DNA from: Phyllobacterium phragmitis
GTDB taxonomy: Bacteria; Pseudomonadota; Alphaproteobacteria; Rhizobiales; Rhizobiaceae
DNA length: 64,000 nucleotides
Assembly: GCF_002980495.1 (NCBI RefSeq)
Contig: NZ_PVBR01000001.1
Coordinates: 372,001 to 436,000 of the forward strand
Direction of reading: 5' to 3'
Made by a program: the position numbers and the translations under genes. This document shows, piece by piece, positions 55,105 through 64,000 of the stretch (positions within the stretch are counted from its first letter, which is position 1; every line of letters begins with the position of its first letter). Below the pieces are notes generated by a model. The model was not told where the DNA came from. It was given only the letters and a program-made list of their open reading frames with translations, and searched no databases.

Positions 55105-55410
55105 TTAGTGCGTCCAGGGCTGCTGGCGGTCATATTTGAAATTGTCGGAATAGGAGAGCTTGCGCCGTTTCGTTTCTTTCGGCTCTTCGAGGCGATAGGC
55201 GATGCCGCTCTTCTCGGCATAGGCGACGGCTTCTTCCCTGGTATCGAAGAAAAGTTTGATCTGGCTCTTCATATCGCCGGAAGAGGTGTAGCCCATCAGC
55301 GGCTCCACCTTGCGCGGCATCTCCGGCTCGAATTCCAGAAGCCATGACGTCGTTTTTGCCTTGCCCGACTGCATCGCGGTCTTGGCGGGACGATATATGC
55401 GTGCAACCAT
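55105..55410 (-). CDS. NADH dehydrogenase accessory subunit (NDUFS4-like)
   Basis: A 101-residue protein matching the ETC complex I subunit conserved region (NDUFS4/AQDQ). It has [28 protein letters not shown], the basic core and the C-terminal NFKYDR. In alphaproteobacteria and mitochondria this subunit sits on the NADH-binding arm of complex I. It lies between two tRNA genes, away from any nuo operon. Confidence 0.9.
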   Translation of the reverse strand: MVARIYRPAKTAMQSGKAKTTSWLLEFEPEMPRKVEPLMGYTSSGDMKSQIKLFFDTREEAVAYAEKSGIAYRLEEPKETKRRKLSYSDNFKYDRQQPWTH

Positions 55411-55441
55411 ATCCAGACACCTTCGAGGCTGCTTGAAGCAT

Positions 55442-55518
<77 letters not shown>

Positions 55519-55722
55519 CCACTTCAGCGAATGTTGATTTCCCTAGAGATTTCGTCTCTCTAGCGCAAGAGGGAAAACGATGCATGCGAACAGAAAGTGA
55601 AAAGCGAGGCAAAATACCTCGATGAGGCCCGGCTTGCGGGTAGACCAGGTCTCTGTGCATGTGGAACATCCCGGGGCGGACTGTGCTCTTGAAGACGGAA
55701 GAGCTGCACAAACCGGAAAACT

Positions 55723-56904
55723 CTATTCGGCAGCTGCGGCCGCCGTGAGAGCATTTTGTAGATCCGCGATAAGATCCGCCGTATCTTCCAGCCCGATCTG
55801 CAGCCGCATAACCGGTCCTGGATAATCGGTCCTGCTGACGGTGCGGTCGGCAAGGCTGACTTGCAGGGCAAGGCTCTCATAGCCGCCCCAGGAATAGCCG
55901 AGGCCGAAGAGCTCCAGCGCATCGAGGAAGGCATGCGCCTTCTTCATGCCGCCGCCATTGAGCACGACGGAGAAGATACCGGACGCGCCGCCGAAATCGC
56001 GTTTCCAGATCGCATGGCCTGGATGGCTTTCGAGGGCCGGATGCAGCACCGAGGCGACGCCCGGCTGCATCTCGAGCCAGCGGGCGATCTCAAGCGCGCT
56101 CTTCTGATGCGCTTCGAGCCTGACGCCCATCGTGCGCAGGCCGCGCAGGATCTGGTAGGCATCATCAGGGCCGACGCAGATGCCGAGCGTGCCATTGCCT
56201 TCCTTCAGCGCCGGCCAGCAGCGTTCATTGGCCGATACGGTGCCGAGCAGCACGTCGGAATGGCCGGAGGGATATTTCGTCGCCGCATGGATGGAAATAT
56301 CGACGCCGTGATCGAGCGGCCTGAAATAGACCGGCGTTGCCCAGGTATTGTCCATCATCACGATGGCATCAGTCTCATGCGCCTTTGCCACGATGGCCGG
56401 GATGTCCTGCATCTCGAAGGTGTTGGAACCAGGTGATTCAGTGAAAACCACCTTGGTATTGGGGCGGATGAGGGCGGCGATGTCGGCGCCGATGGCCGGA
56501 TCGTAATATTCCACCGCGATGCCCAATCGTGTCAGCATGGTATCGGCGAAATGCCGGGTGGGATTGTAGATCGAATCGACGAACAGCACGTGATCGCCCG
56601 CCGACAGGAAGGCGAGGAGAGGGACGGCGACGGCGGCAAGACCCGAGGGCACGAGAATGGTTCCAGCCGAACCTTCCAGCGCGTCGATCGCCTGGCAGAG
56701 CGCATCGCTGGTCGGCGTGCCGCGCGTTCCATAGGTGTATTTCTGGTTCCGAGTCGCCAGCGTCTGCGCGTCGGGAAAGAGCACTGTCGAGGCATGGACA
56801 ACAGGCGGATTGACGAAGCCGTGATAATCGCGCGGATCGTAGCCGCAATGGGTCAGGCGTGTGTTGATGCCGAGCGACGTCTTCTTACCCGAGGGCTTTT
56901 CCAT
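55723..56904 (-). CDS. metC: Cystathionine beta-lyase
   Basis: A PLP enzyme cleaving cystathionine to homocysteine. The 393-residue protein shows YTYGTRGTPTSDALCQAI, VPSGLAAV and the cofactor K210 in HAATKYPSGHSD. The start MEKPSGKKTS at 56904 has AGGAG about eight bases upstream; the longer frame overlaps the divergent PAP2 gene. It could also act as another gamma-family lyase, but the DALCQAI and TSDAL patterns favour MetC. Confidence 0.9.
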   Translation of the reverse strand: MEKPSGKKTSLGINTRLTHCGYDPRDYHGFVNPPVVHASTVLFPDAQTLATRNQKYTYGTRGTPTSDALCQAIDALEGSAGTILVPSGLAAVAVPLLAFLSAGDHVLFVDSIYNPTRHFADTMLTRLGIAVEYYDPAIGADIAALIRPNTKVVFTESPGSNTFEMQDIPAIVAKAHETDAIVMMDNTWATPVYFRPLDHGVDISIHAATKYPSGHSDVLLGTVSANERCWPALKEGNGTLGICVGPDDAYQILRGLRTMGVRLEAHQKSALEIARWLEMQPGVASVLHPALESHPGHAIWKRDFGGASGIFSVVLNGGGMKKAHAFLDALELFGLGYSWGGYESLALQVSLADRTVSRTDYPGPVMRLQIGLEDTADLIADLQNALTAAAAAE

Positions 56905-57041
56905 CAATGTTTCTCCTACGCAGCCATATCCGGCCATAAACGAAAGCGTGGCCCGTCGATAATCCCGCCGCGCCCTTCTTGCAACACTTGACGCAGGGCA
57001 GGCGATGTCGCATTTACGCGCCGTGAAATGCAAATGCGACG

Positions 57042-57812
57042 ATGCAGACAAAAACAATTGCTTACAGCGCCAATCTCCGCCTTGCGCTCCGCTCGCTCGC
57101 AAGAGGCTTGAGATCTCCGGTACCCTCCGATGCTCCGTCTCCATGGACCTGGTCCATGACGGTTGCCATTATCCTGCTGCTGCCGGTGCTTTATCTTCTG
57201 CATCCCTATGACGAAGCGATCCTGCGTGCCGCTTCGGCCAGCGATATGCCGGGACTCTCACTTCTAAGGGACCTGACGGATGTCGGCCGATCGCTGCTCT
57301 ATCTCACCATCGCATTCTGCGTCATGCTGTGGACCAGCGGTAGAGACCGGCGGACGCTGGAGGCCCGGCTTTATACATTACAGAGCCAGGCAACATTTGC
57401 ATTCGCCGCTATCGGACTGAGCGCGGTCATCGTCTACATCATCAAATTCGTCATCGGGCGGGCCCGGCCGGCGCTGATCGACACGCTCGGGCCTGATTTT
57501 ATCGAACCTTTCCACGGTGGTCATCTCTATAGCAGCTTTCCCTCCGGCCATTCGGCAACGGTCGGTGCGATCACGGTCATTCTGGCGCTCTGGTTTCCAC
57601 GTTGGCGGCTCCCCGTTCTCGTCGCCACCCTCGCACTGGCCTTCAGCCGCATCGCGGTAGCAGCGCACTATCCGACCGACGTGGTTGCCGGCTTTTCCAT
57701 AGGCTTTCTGTTCACCCTGTTTCTGGCCCGATTTCTGGCAAACAGAAATCTTGGATTTTCGATGATCCTCGGGAAAATATTGCCGAAACGCCGTGTCTTT
57801 ACCCGGAGATAG
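57042..57812 (+). CDS. PAP2 family phosphatase
   Basis: A 256-residue integral membrane phosphatase with the three PAP2 motifs: KFVIGRARP, SSFPSGHSAT and SRIAVAAHYPTD. Six hydrophobic segments. It hydrolyses phosphatidic acid, undecaprenyl diphosphate or a similar lipid phosphate. The start is uncertain (an ATG at 57156 is also possible). Divergent from metC. Confidence 0.86.
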   Translation: MQTKTIAYSANLRLALRSLARGLRSPVPSDAPSPWTWSMTVAIILLLPVLYLLHPYDEAILRAASASDMPGLSLLRDLTDVGRSLLYLTIAFCVMLWTSGRDRRTLEARLYTLQSQATFAFAAIGLSAVIVYIIKFVIGRARPALIDTLGPDFIEPFHGGHLYSSFPSGHSATVGAITVILALWFPRWRLPVLVATLALAFSRIAVAAHYPTDVVAGFSIGFLFTLFLARFLANRNLGFSMILGKILPKRRVFTRR

Positions 57813-58081
57813 GCGGCATATCGGCCTATAGACGGCCCGGATATCATATTTCTCCCGATGAAGACGATTCTTGTCTTTCGATTCTCACCTCAAGACAGTG
57901 CTGCTTTGGTTGTATAATCGCTAAAAGCCTTGACCGGAGCGGAATAATCGCCTTCGATGTCCGGGTGAATGGGAGCACGGCAGACATCTTGATATCTAGG
58001 TATTCGCTTGGGATGGATACCGAATTTCTGCGTGGTGCCCTTTAAACGGGAACAAGGCAACACAAAAAGGGTAATAGCCAA
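57813..58081. other. Intergenic region upstream of aapJ
   Basis: 269 bases without a gene. It contains a perfect TATAAT at 57913-57918 with no convincing -35 box, and a partial dyad GGTAT / ATACC at 57999-58021. The aap operon promoter should be here. Confidence 0.5.
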
Positions 58082-59113
58082 ATGTATAAGACTGTTCTTC
58101 AAGGTGTCCTCGGCGTAGCGGCGCTTGCAGTGACTGCCACGGCGGCCTCCGCGGGTACGCTGGACGACGTGAAAGCCAAGGGCTTCCTCCAGTGCGGCGT
58201 CAATACCGGTCTCCCCGGCTTTGCCTCTCCAGACGACAAGGGTGATTGGTCAGGCTTCGATGTCGATTATTGTCGCGCTGTCGCCGCCGCGATCTTTGGC
58301 GATCCCACCAAGGTCAAGTTCACGCCGCTGACGGCCAAGGAACGTTTCACCGCGCTGCAGTCGGGCGAAGTCGATGTCCTGATCCGCAATACGACCTGGA
58401 CCATTAGCCGCGATACCTCGCTCGGCCTCGATTTCGCCGGTGTCAACTATTATGACGGCCAGGGCTTCATGATCAACGCCAAGAAGCTGTCGGGCATCAA
58501 TTCCGCGCTGCAGCTTTCGGGTGCTTCGGTTTGCGTTCAGGCCGGCACGACGACCGAGCTTAACCTCGCCGACTATTTCAGCGCCAACAAGATGGAATAC
58601 AATCCCGTCGTGTTCGAGAAGATCGAAGAGGTCAACGCCGCCTATGATGCGGGCCGCTGCGATGCTTACACCACTGATCAGTCTGGCCTCTATGCGATAC
58701 GTCTGGGATTGGCCAACCCCGACGACCATGTCGTGTTGCCGGAGATCATCTCCAAGGAGCCGCTTGGACCTGCCATTCGCCAGGGCGATTCGCAGTGGGC
58801 CGATGTCATTCGCTGGACGCATTTTGCCCTGCTCAATGCCGAAGAGGCTGGCATCACGCAGGCCAATGTCGAGGAAATGAAGAATTCGGATAACCCCGAC
58901 ATCAAGCGCATGCTTGGTTCCGAGGCGGACACCAAGATCGGTACCGATCTCGGTTTGAGCAATGATTGGGTTGTCAATGTCATCAAGGGCGTCGGCAACT
59001 ATGGTGAGATCTTCGAGCGCAATATCGGCACGGCAAGCCCGCTCAAGATCGCACGCGGTATCAATGCCTTGTGGACAAAGGGCGGCCTGCAGTACGGCAT
59101 GCCGATCCGCTAA
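58082..59113 (+). CDS. aapJ: General L-amino acid ABC transporter, binding protein
   Basis: A 343-residue periplasmic binding protein of the polar amino acid family. Residues 1-24 are a signal peptide (cleavage after ASA). It has LDDVKAKGFLQCGVNTGL, GFDVDYCRAVAAAIFG and the characteristic NTTWTISRDTSLGLDF. It delivers a broad range of L-amino acids to AapQM. First gene of aapJQMP. Confidence 0.95.
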   Translation: MYKTVLQGVLGVAALAVTATAASAGTLDDVKAKGFLQCGVNTGLPGFASPDDKGDWSGFDVDYCRAVAAAIFGDPTKVKFTPLTAKERFTALQSGEVDVLIRNTTWTISRDTSLGLDFAGVNYYDGQGFMINAKKLSGINSALQLSGASVCVQAGTTTELNLADYFSANKMEYNPVVFEKIEEVNAAYDAGRCDAYTTDQSGLYAIRLGLANPDDHVVLPEIISKEPLGPAIRQGDSQWADVIRWTHFALLNAEEAGITQANVEEMKNSDNPDIKRMLGSEADTKIGTDLGLSNDWVVNVIKGVGNYGEIFERNIGTASPLKIARGINALWTKGGLQYGMPIR

Positions 59114-59175
59114 GCGCGGGTTCTTCGCATGAGCGAAACGGGGAGGTGGTATGGCCGCCTTCCCGATTGGCCATG

Positions 59176-59270
59176 CCGGCGCGGAATCGGTTTCGGAATG
59201 CATGATGTGCCGTTTCAAAAACGAACAGCGTCCTTGTTGTAGCGTCCTGAAGGGCGCACGGCGCTGTAAT
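59176..59270. repeat. Intergenic palindrome, family B copy 2
   Basis: Shares GCGGAATCGGTTTCGGAA and the right half CAGCGTCCTTGT to GGGCGCACGGCGCTGTA with copy 1 at 19962. The left arm is shortened. It lies between aapJ and aapQ, so it is inside the aap transcript and could hold back read-through from the highly expressed binding protein gene. Confidence 0.82.
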
Positions 59271-59307
59271 GAAATTGGGAACAACAAAAAAATAAAATGA
59301 GGGGTAC

Positions 59308-60501
59308 ATGGCGTCTCAGGATATTGCAGAATCCGGCCGTGAAAGCCCGGGCGTATCATTTCTATACGACCCGAAAATCCGTGGCATATTCTATCAAGCC
59401 GTTGTTTTTATTGCGATCATAACGCTGATCTATTGGATCGTCGGCAATACGGTTGCAAATTTGCAGCGTTCGAACATCGCGTCGGGCTTTGGCTTTCTCA
59501 AAGGCCGCGCCGGTTTCGATGTCAGTCAGTCGCTGGTTCAGTATACCAGCGATTCCACCTATGGCCGGGCGCTTTATGTCGGCTTCCTGAACACGCTTTA
59601 CGTGGCTATCATCGGTATCGTGACCGCCTCCATTCTCGGGTTCCTGATCGGCATCGGGCGGCTTTCCCAGAATTGGCTGATCCGCAAGATCTGCCTGGTC
59701 TATGTGGAGGTCTTCCGCAACATTCCGCCGCTTCTGGTCATCTTCTTCTGGTATTTCGGCGTTTTGTCGGTGTTGCCGCAGGCGCGCGAAAGCCTTTCCC
59801 TGCCGTTCAGCAGTTATCTCAACAATCGCGGTTTCTCTTTCCCCGCCCCCGTATGGGGACATAATGCCGGGTTGATCGGCATCGCGCTCATCGTCGGGCT
59901 TGTGCTTTCGTTCCTTGTCGCCCGCTGGGCGCGAAAGCGGCAGATGGCGACGGGGCAGATATTCCCCGTTTATCGTACCGCTGCGGCGCTCATTCTGGGG
60001 CTGCCTTTGCTCGCCTTCGTCGTCACCGGGTTTCCGCTGTCGTTCGATTTGCCGAAGCTCGGCACGTTCAATCTGTCCGGTGGAGCGCAGGTGAAACCGG
60101 AATTCCTGGCGCTTTATCTGGCGCTTTCCTTCTATACGGCAGCCTTCATCGCCGAGACGGTGCGCGCCGGCATCCTGGGCGTCAACAAGGGGCAGACGGA
60201 AGCCTCCTATGCGCTCGGGCTTCGTCCGGGGCAGGCGACGCGCCTTGTGGTGATCCCGCAGGCATTGCGCATCATCATTCCGCCGCTCAGCAGCCAATAT
60301 CTCAATCTGACCAAGAATTCGTCACTGGCCATCGCCATCGGCTATCCGGATCTCGTCGCCGTGGGCGGAACGATCCTCAATCAGACCGGCCAGTCCATCG
60401 AGGTCGTAGGTATCTGGATGGTGGTCTACCTGGGCATAAGCCTGATCACATCAGGCTTGATGAACTGGTTCAACGCCAAAATGGCCCTGGTGGAGAGATA
60501 A
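59308..60501 (+). CDS. aapQ: General L-amino acid ABC transporter, permease AapQ
   Basis: A 397-residue permease of the HisMQ family in its long, alphaproteobacterial form: an extra domain precedes and interrupts the helices. The EAA-type coupling motif is [21 protein letters not shown]. The protein is followed by aapM after one base. Confidence 0.95.
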   Translation: MASQDIAESGRESPGVSFLYDPKIRGIFYQAVVFIAIITLIYWIVGNTVANLQRSNIASGFGFLKGRAGFDVSQSLVQYTSDSTYGRALYVGFLNTLYVAIIGIVTASILGFLIGIGRLSQNWLIRKICLVYVEVFRNIPPLLVIFFWYFGVLSVLPQARESLSLPFSSYLNNRGFSFPAPVWGHNAGLIGIALIVGLVLSFLVARWARKRQMATGQIFPVYRTAAALILGLPLLAFVVTGFPLSFDLPKLGTFNLSGGAQVKPEFLALYLALSFYTAAFIAETVRAGILGVNKGQTEASYALGLRPGQATRLVVIPQALRIIIPPLSSQYLNLTKNSSLAIAIGYPDLVAVGGTILNQTGQSIEVVGIWMVVYLGISLITSGLMNWFNAKMALVER

Positions 60502-60502
60502 G

Positions 60503-61672
60503 ATGGCAAATCCCGACCTAAGCCTCAATCTCAGTTTTGTGCGGACGGAAATGGCGGGCGCCACGCCTCCGCCACGCGGCGAACGTGGCCTGGCCAATTG
60601 GCTGCGGACCAATCTGTTTGCCACACCCGTCGATGCCGCCTTGTCGATCTTCGCCATCCTTCTTCTTGTCTGGTTTCTGCCGCCGATCATCAATTGGCTT
60701 TTCATCAACGCCGTGTGGACGGGCCCGGATCGGTCCGTCTGTTCCACGACGGTCCAGGGCGGCATCCAGCCGGAGGGCTGGTCCGGAGCGTGCTGGGCCT
60801 TCGTCAATGCGAAATTCCAGCAGTTCCTCTATGGGCGTTATCCCTTCGAGGAGCGTTGGCGCGTCGATCTGGTGGCGGCGCTCTTCGTGCTGCTTTTGAT
60901 CCCGCTTCTCATTCCCAAGGTGCCACGTAAGGGATTGAATGCGATCGTCTTCTTCTTCATCTTCCCGATCGTTGCATTTTTCCTGCTGGTCGGCGGCTGG
61001 TTCGGTCTTCGCTATGTCGAAACACCGCTCTGGGGCGGGCTTCTGGTGACGCTGGTTCTTTCCTTCGTCGGCATTGCCGTTTCCCTGCCGCTCGGCATCG
61101 TTCTGGCATTGGGGCGGCGTTCGCAATTGCCCGTCATCAAGCTGCTTTCCGTCATCTTCATCGAGATGGTGCGTGGCGTGCCGCTGGTGACGGTCCTGTT
61201 CATGGCAAGCGTGATGCTGCCGCTTTTCCTGCCACCGGGCGTCACGTTCGACAAGCTCCTGCGTGCGCTGATCGGCGTTGCCCTGTTCGCCTCCGCCTAT
61301 ATGGCGGAAGTGGTCCGCGGCGGGCTGCAGGCGATCCCGAAGGGCCAATATGAAGGTGCCGACTCGCTTGGCCTCAATTATTGGCAGAAGACCTCGCTGA
61401 TCGTTCTGCCGCAGGCACTCAAGCTGGTCATCCCCGGCATCGTCAATACCTTCATCGGCTTGTTCAAGGATACGAGCCTCGTCTATATCATAGGCATGTT
61501 CGATCTGCTGGGTATCGTCCGGCAGAACTTCGCCGATGCGAACTGGTCGTCGCCGCAGACACCGGCGACAGGGCTGATCTTTGCCGGTTTCGTCTTCTGG
61601 ATTTTCTGTTTTTCGATGTCGCGCTATTCTATTTTCATGGAGCGGCGGCTCGATACCAGCCACAAGAAATAA
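60503..61672 (+). CDS. aapM: General L-amino acid ABC transporter, permease AapM
   Basis: A 389-residue partner permease, with the EAA motif [22 protein letters not shown] and a helix-rich N-terminal half of about 150 residues. The WCFVNAK-like loop ([15 protein letters not shown]) lies in the periplasmic part. aapP follows after 12 bases. Confidence 0.95.
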   Translation: MANPDLSLNLSFVRTEMAGATPPPRGERGLANWLRTNLFATPVDAALSIFAILLLVWFLPPIINWLFINAVWTGPDRSVCSTTVQGGIQPEGWSGACWAFVNAKFQQFLYGRYPFEERWRVDLVAALFVLLLIPLLIPKVPRKGLNAIVFFFIFPIVAFFLLVGGWFGLRYVETPLWGGLLVTLVLSFVGIAVSLPLGIVLALGRRSQLPVIKLLSVIFIEMVRGVPLVTVLFMASVMLPLFLPPGVTFDKLLRALIGVALFASAYMAEVVRGGLQAIPKGQYEGADSLGLNYWQKTSLIVLPQALKLVIPGIVNTFIGLFKDTSLVYIIGMFDLLGIVRQNFADANWSSPQTPATGLIFAGFVFWIFCFSMSRYSIFMERRLDTSHKK

Positions 61673-61684
61673 GGGAACTTTTTA

Positions 61685-62491
61685 ATGAAAACACAACACA
61701 GCGTGGTCGATCCGGAAGAGATCAAGGTCGATCCGTCCCGTATGCAGATTTCCTCTACCGACGTAGCGGTCGAGATCGTCAACATGCACAAATGGTATGG
61801 TGATTTTCACGTGCTGCGCGATATCAATCTGAAGGTGATGCGCGGTGAGCGCATCGTCATCGCGGGTCCATCAGGGTCGGGAAAGTCGACCATGATCCGC
61901 TGCATCAACCGGCTGGAGGAGCATCAGAAGGGGAAGATCATCGTCGATGGCATCGAACTGACCAACGACCTCAAGAAGATCGATGAAGTGCGCCGTGAAG
62001 TCGGCATGGTGTTCCAGCACTTCAACCTTTTCCCACATCTGACCATCTTGGAAAACTGCACGCTCGCGCCGATCTGGGTGCGCAAGATGCCGAAGAAGAA
62101 GGCGGATGAAATCGCCATGCACTATCTCGATCGCGTCAAGATCCCGGAACAGGCCAACAAATATCCGGGCCAGCTTTCCGGCGGTCAGCAGCAGCGCGTG
62201 GCGATCGCCCGCTCGCTCTGCATGAACCCGCGCATCATGCTGTTCGACGAGCCAACCTCGGCTCTCGACCCTGAAATGATCAAGGAAGTGCTGGACACCA
62301 TGGTGTCACTCGCTGAGGAGGGCATGACCATGGTTTGCGTCACCCATGAAATGGGCTTTGCGCGCGAGGTGGCGAACCGGGTGATCTTCATGGATCAGGG
62401 TCAGATCGTCGAGCAGAACTCGCCGGCGGAATTCTTCGACAATCCGCAGCACGAGCGCACCAAGCTGTTTTTGAGCCAGATATTGCATTGA
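61685..62491 (+). CDS. aapP: General L-amino acid ABC transporter, ATPase AapP
   Basis: A 268-residue ABC ATPase: Walker [10 protein letters not shown] (61-69), signature [15 protein letters not shown], Walker [14 protein letters not shown]-loop VTHEMGFA. The typical GlnQ-like family. Last gene of the operon. Confidence 0.97.
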   Translation: MKTQHSVVDPEEIKVDPSRMQISSTDVAVEIVNMHKWYGDFHVLRDINLKVMRGERIVIAGPSGSGKSTMIRCINRLEEHQKGKIIVDGIELTNDLKKIDEVRREVGMVFQHFNLFPHLTILENCTLAPIWVRKMPKKKADEIAMHYLDRVKIPEQANKYPGQLSGGQQQRVAIARSLCMNPRIMLFDEPTSALDPEMIKEVLDTMVSLAEEGMTMVCVTHEMGFAREVANRVIFMDQGQIVEQNSPAEFFDNPQHERTKLFLSQILH

Positions 62492-62522
62492 AGTCGTTCA
62501 GGTAGAGGTGTTGGCGTTATAA

Positions 62523-62560
62523 TAGCCCCCTCTGCCCGGCAGGGCAGAGGGGGGTGTAAC
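62523..62560. repeat. Collapsed family A palindrome
   Basis: GCCCCCTCTGCCC / GGGCAGAGGGGGG with only CGGCA between: the two outer arms of family A without the CTCCCC part and the centre. It lies 30 bases after aapP and ends with the GTAACCGCGCC-like tail seen also after copy 3. It may act as the aap terminator. Confidence 0.7.
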
Positions 62561-62569
62561 CGCGCCAAT

Positions 62570-63799
62570 CTACTCGTTTGACCGAAACCCCGTTCCGTCA
62601 TACCCATAAAGCCAGTCGAGATCGGCCAGAAAACGCTCCGGAGGGCGCGACCGCAAAAACATGTTGCGGCCAAGCGCCAATGGTCCGGCGGTATGATAGG
62701 CAAACCGGTTGAGAGACCCGCGCCTGGCGACGCTCGCGACCCGCGCCAGCCGCTCCTTGTTGAAACGGGCGAGCGCCGCCGGCCAACCCGCTTCGTCGCG
62801 GGATAAAGCTACTGCGAGCGCACAGGAATCTTCGATCGCCATTGCCGAGCCCTGGGCCGCGAAAGGCGTCATCGCATGCGCGGCATCGCCTAGGAGCACT
62901 ATCCGGTCGCCTAAGATAAAGCGCGGACGGTTGATCTGGAAAAGTGGCCAGAATGTCCATTCATCCGCCGCTGCGCGGATGATGGCGTGGATGGCGCTGT
63001 GCCAACCGGAGAAGGCGGCGGCGAGCGCGATACTGTCGCCCTTCGAGGACCATTCCCGGCCGGGGTCGCGTCCCCTGGTGATGGCGACGAAATTGAAGAA
63101 TTTTCCGGCCTTGACCGGATAGATGATGAAGTGGACGCCACGACCAAGCCAGGCCGAAACGCTGATACTGTCCGGCAGCGCTGTCTCGAACGCCTGAGGC
63201 AGGGCTTCGCGTGGCAGGCTGGCTCGCCAGGCGATGTGGCCGGTGAAGGTTGTGCTCCGGTCGTGTTCTACCGCGGCGCGCCGTGCCGACCATACGCCAT
63301 CGCAGCCGAGAAGCAGCGCACCGCGATGTTCCTCGATGCGGTCTCCGGCGTCGATCTGCACTATTGCTCCGTCCCCGCCGGCGCGATGCGAGACGACGCT
63401 TGAGTCGAGCCTGAGCGCAATGGCGGGGCGCTCGCTGACGGTGGCAGCCAGTGCCGCCTGGAGATCGGCGCGGTGACAGACGAGATAAGGTGCGTTCCAG
63501 CGCGTCTCGGCAGCTTCGCGCAACGCCATGCGCAGGAGGGGCCTACCGTTCGTGCCGTCCTGCAGATAGAGCGCGTCAGGCAGCACCGCCTGTGCCATCA
63601 GGCGGTCGAGAACGCCGAGGCGGGCAAGCAGGCGGGTCGCATTGGGGGCAAGCTGAAGACCGGCGCCGACTTCCGAAAACCGCGGTGCTTTGTCGAAGAT
63701 GGCGACCGAGAAGCCCTTTGCCTCCAGCGCCAGTGCCGCCGTCAGCCCGGCAATGCCAGCTCCCGATATGATGACGTGTTTTGCGGCGGGAACTGTCAT
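62570..63799 (-). CDS. FAD-dependent monooxygenase (salicylate hydroxylase-like)
   Basis: A 409-residue aromatic-ring hydroxylase-type flavoprotein. It has the FAD-binding SGAGIAGLTAALALEAKG near residue 12, the DG-type motif LLGCDGVWSARR and the second FAD motif RIVLLGDAAHAMTPFAAQG. The family includes salicylate 1-monooxygenase and UbiH; the substrate is not fixed by sequence. Convergent with aapP. Confidence 0.88.
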   Translation of the reverse strand: MTVPAAKHVIISGAGIAGLTAALALEAKGFSVAIFDKAPRFSEVGAGLQLAPNATRLLARLGVLDRLMAQAVLPDALYLQDGTNGRPLLRMALREAAETRWNAPYLVCHRADLQAALAATVSERPAIALRLDSSVVSHRAGGDGAIVQIDAGDRIEEHRGALLLGCDGVWSARRAAVEHDRSTTFTGHIAWRASLPREALPQAFETALPDSISVSAWLGRGVHFIIYPVKAGKFFNFVAITRGRDPGREWSSKGDSIALAAAFSGWHSAIHAIIRAAADEWTFWPLFQINRPRFILGDRIVLLGDAAHAMTPFAAQGSAMAIEDSCALAVALSRDEAGWPAALARFNKERLARVASVARRGSLNRFAYHTAGPLALGRNMFLRSRPPERFLADLDWLYGYDGTGFRSNE

Positions 63800-63880
63800 G
63801 ATGTTATATTGCCAGCCGATGCGCTGAGAACGGCCCTTTCGTTGGCTTCACGTCGAGCCGAAAAATCCTGCCTGCGGCAT

Positions 63881-64000
63881 TCAGGCAGCCTTTTCGGCGT
63901 TTTCGACATAAAGGCAGCCCGCTGGAATGGTTTCTGTCGGGCCGAGGCTCGGATTGTAGCGGTAAAGCGTCGAGCAATAGGGGCAGACCATCTCCGTCTC
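63881..64000 (-). CDS. NDUFS6-like zinc-finger protein (5' partial)
   Basis: The last 39 codons of a small protein: CPYCSTLYRYNPSL followed by IPAGCLYVEN and a stop at 63881. The CPYC and later Cys match the zf-CHCC family (NDUFS6-like complex I subunit) of alphaproteobacteria. The start is beyond the right edge. Confidence 0.8.
   Translation of the reverse strand, partial: ETEMVCPYCSTLYRYNPSLGPTETIPAGCLYVENAEKAA

Noticed and set aside
55519-57041. SAM riboswitch or other leader for metC
   Set aside because: The region upstream of metC overlaps the divergent PAP2 promoter and shows no SAM riboswitch-like helices; the downstream hairpin at 55543-55563 is too short to interpret.

Overview
The window reads as chromosomal core DNA of an alphaproteobacterium of the family Brucellaceae (Brucella/Ochrobactrum or a close relative). 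The clearest marker is an Omp25-type outer membrane protein (41358-42002) that matches my recollection of Brucella Omp25 along its whole length. Other markers are rhizobial-type gene orders (psd-pssA, dnaB-alr-radA-cvpA-purF, rpsF-rpsR-DUF2232-rplI, fabD-fabG-acpP-fabF-mltG-yicC-gmk, lptF-lptG-lptD-surA-pdxA-rsmA, uvrC-pgsA-moaD-moaE, aapJQMP) and dispersed intergenic palindromes typical of Rhizobiales. The assignment rests on recognition by eye, not on a search.

Layout. 1-2.4 kb: 3' end of an Atm1-type ABC exporter, then phosphatidylserine decarboxylase and synthase. 2.6-10 kb (minus strand): dnaB, alr, radA, cvpA, purF and an SDR gene. 10.4-14.5 kb (minus): cyclopropane fatty acid synthase and the S6/S18/DUF2232/L9 ribosomal cluster. 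14.9-21.7 kb (plus): fatty acid synthesis genes, mltG, yicC and gmk. 21.7-29.3 kb (minus): LPS export and outer membrane assembly (lptF, lptG, lptD, a SurA-like chaperone) with pdxA and rsmA. 29.5-34.8 kb: pepA-holC, an ABC-F protein, a DinB-like protein and ndk. 35-41 kb: a small secreted Gly-rich orphan, a YbaY-META lipoprotein-like gene, moaE, moaD, pgsA, uvrC and an SDR. 41.3-46 kb: omp25, a GST, a periplasmic RNase T2, a secreted orphan, rlmJ and a DMT exporter. 46.1-51 kb: an orphan molybdopterin oxidoreductase, a HicAB toxin-antitoxin pair, a broken XRE antitoxin remnant, purN and purM. 51.2-57.8 kb: an AI-2E/PerM exporter, hdaA, a secreted beta-barrel-like orphan, an SH3 protein, tRNA-Arg, an NDUFS4-type complex I subunit, tRNA-Pro, metC and a PAP2 phosphatase. 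58-64 kb: the general L-amino-acid ABC transporter aapJQMP, an FAD monooxygenase and the 3' end of an NDUFS6-like zinc-finger gene.

Most genes are housekeeping. Cell-envelope work dominates: phospholipid head groups (psd, pssA, pgsA), acyl chains (fab genes, cfa), LPS export (lpt genes), peptidoglycan (alr, mltG) and outer membrane proteins. Several operons use 1-bp or 4-bp stop/start overlaps (dnaB/alr, alr/radA, lptF/lptG, lptG/lptD, rpsF/rpsR, SDR/uvrC), which suggests translational coupling.

I found no prophage, integron, insertion sequence, CRISPR array or rRNA. Accessory content is light: HicAB, the XRE remnant and a few secreted orphans. The most noteworthy non-gene signals are six kinds of intergenic inverted repeat, one of them a roughly 160-bp composite unit with a partly conserved centre present three times, and short dyads that look like operators upstream of omp25, hicAB, fabD and purF. 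There is also a cluster of four GANTC sites upstream of dnaB. No clearly new multi-gene system is evident.
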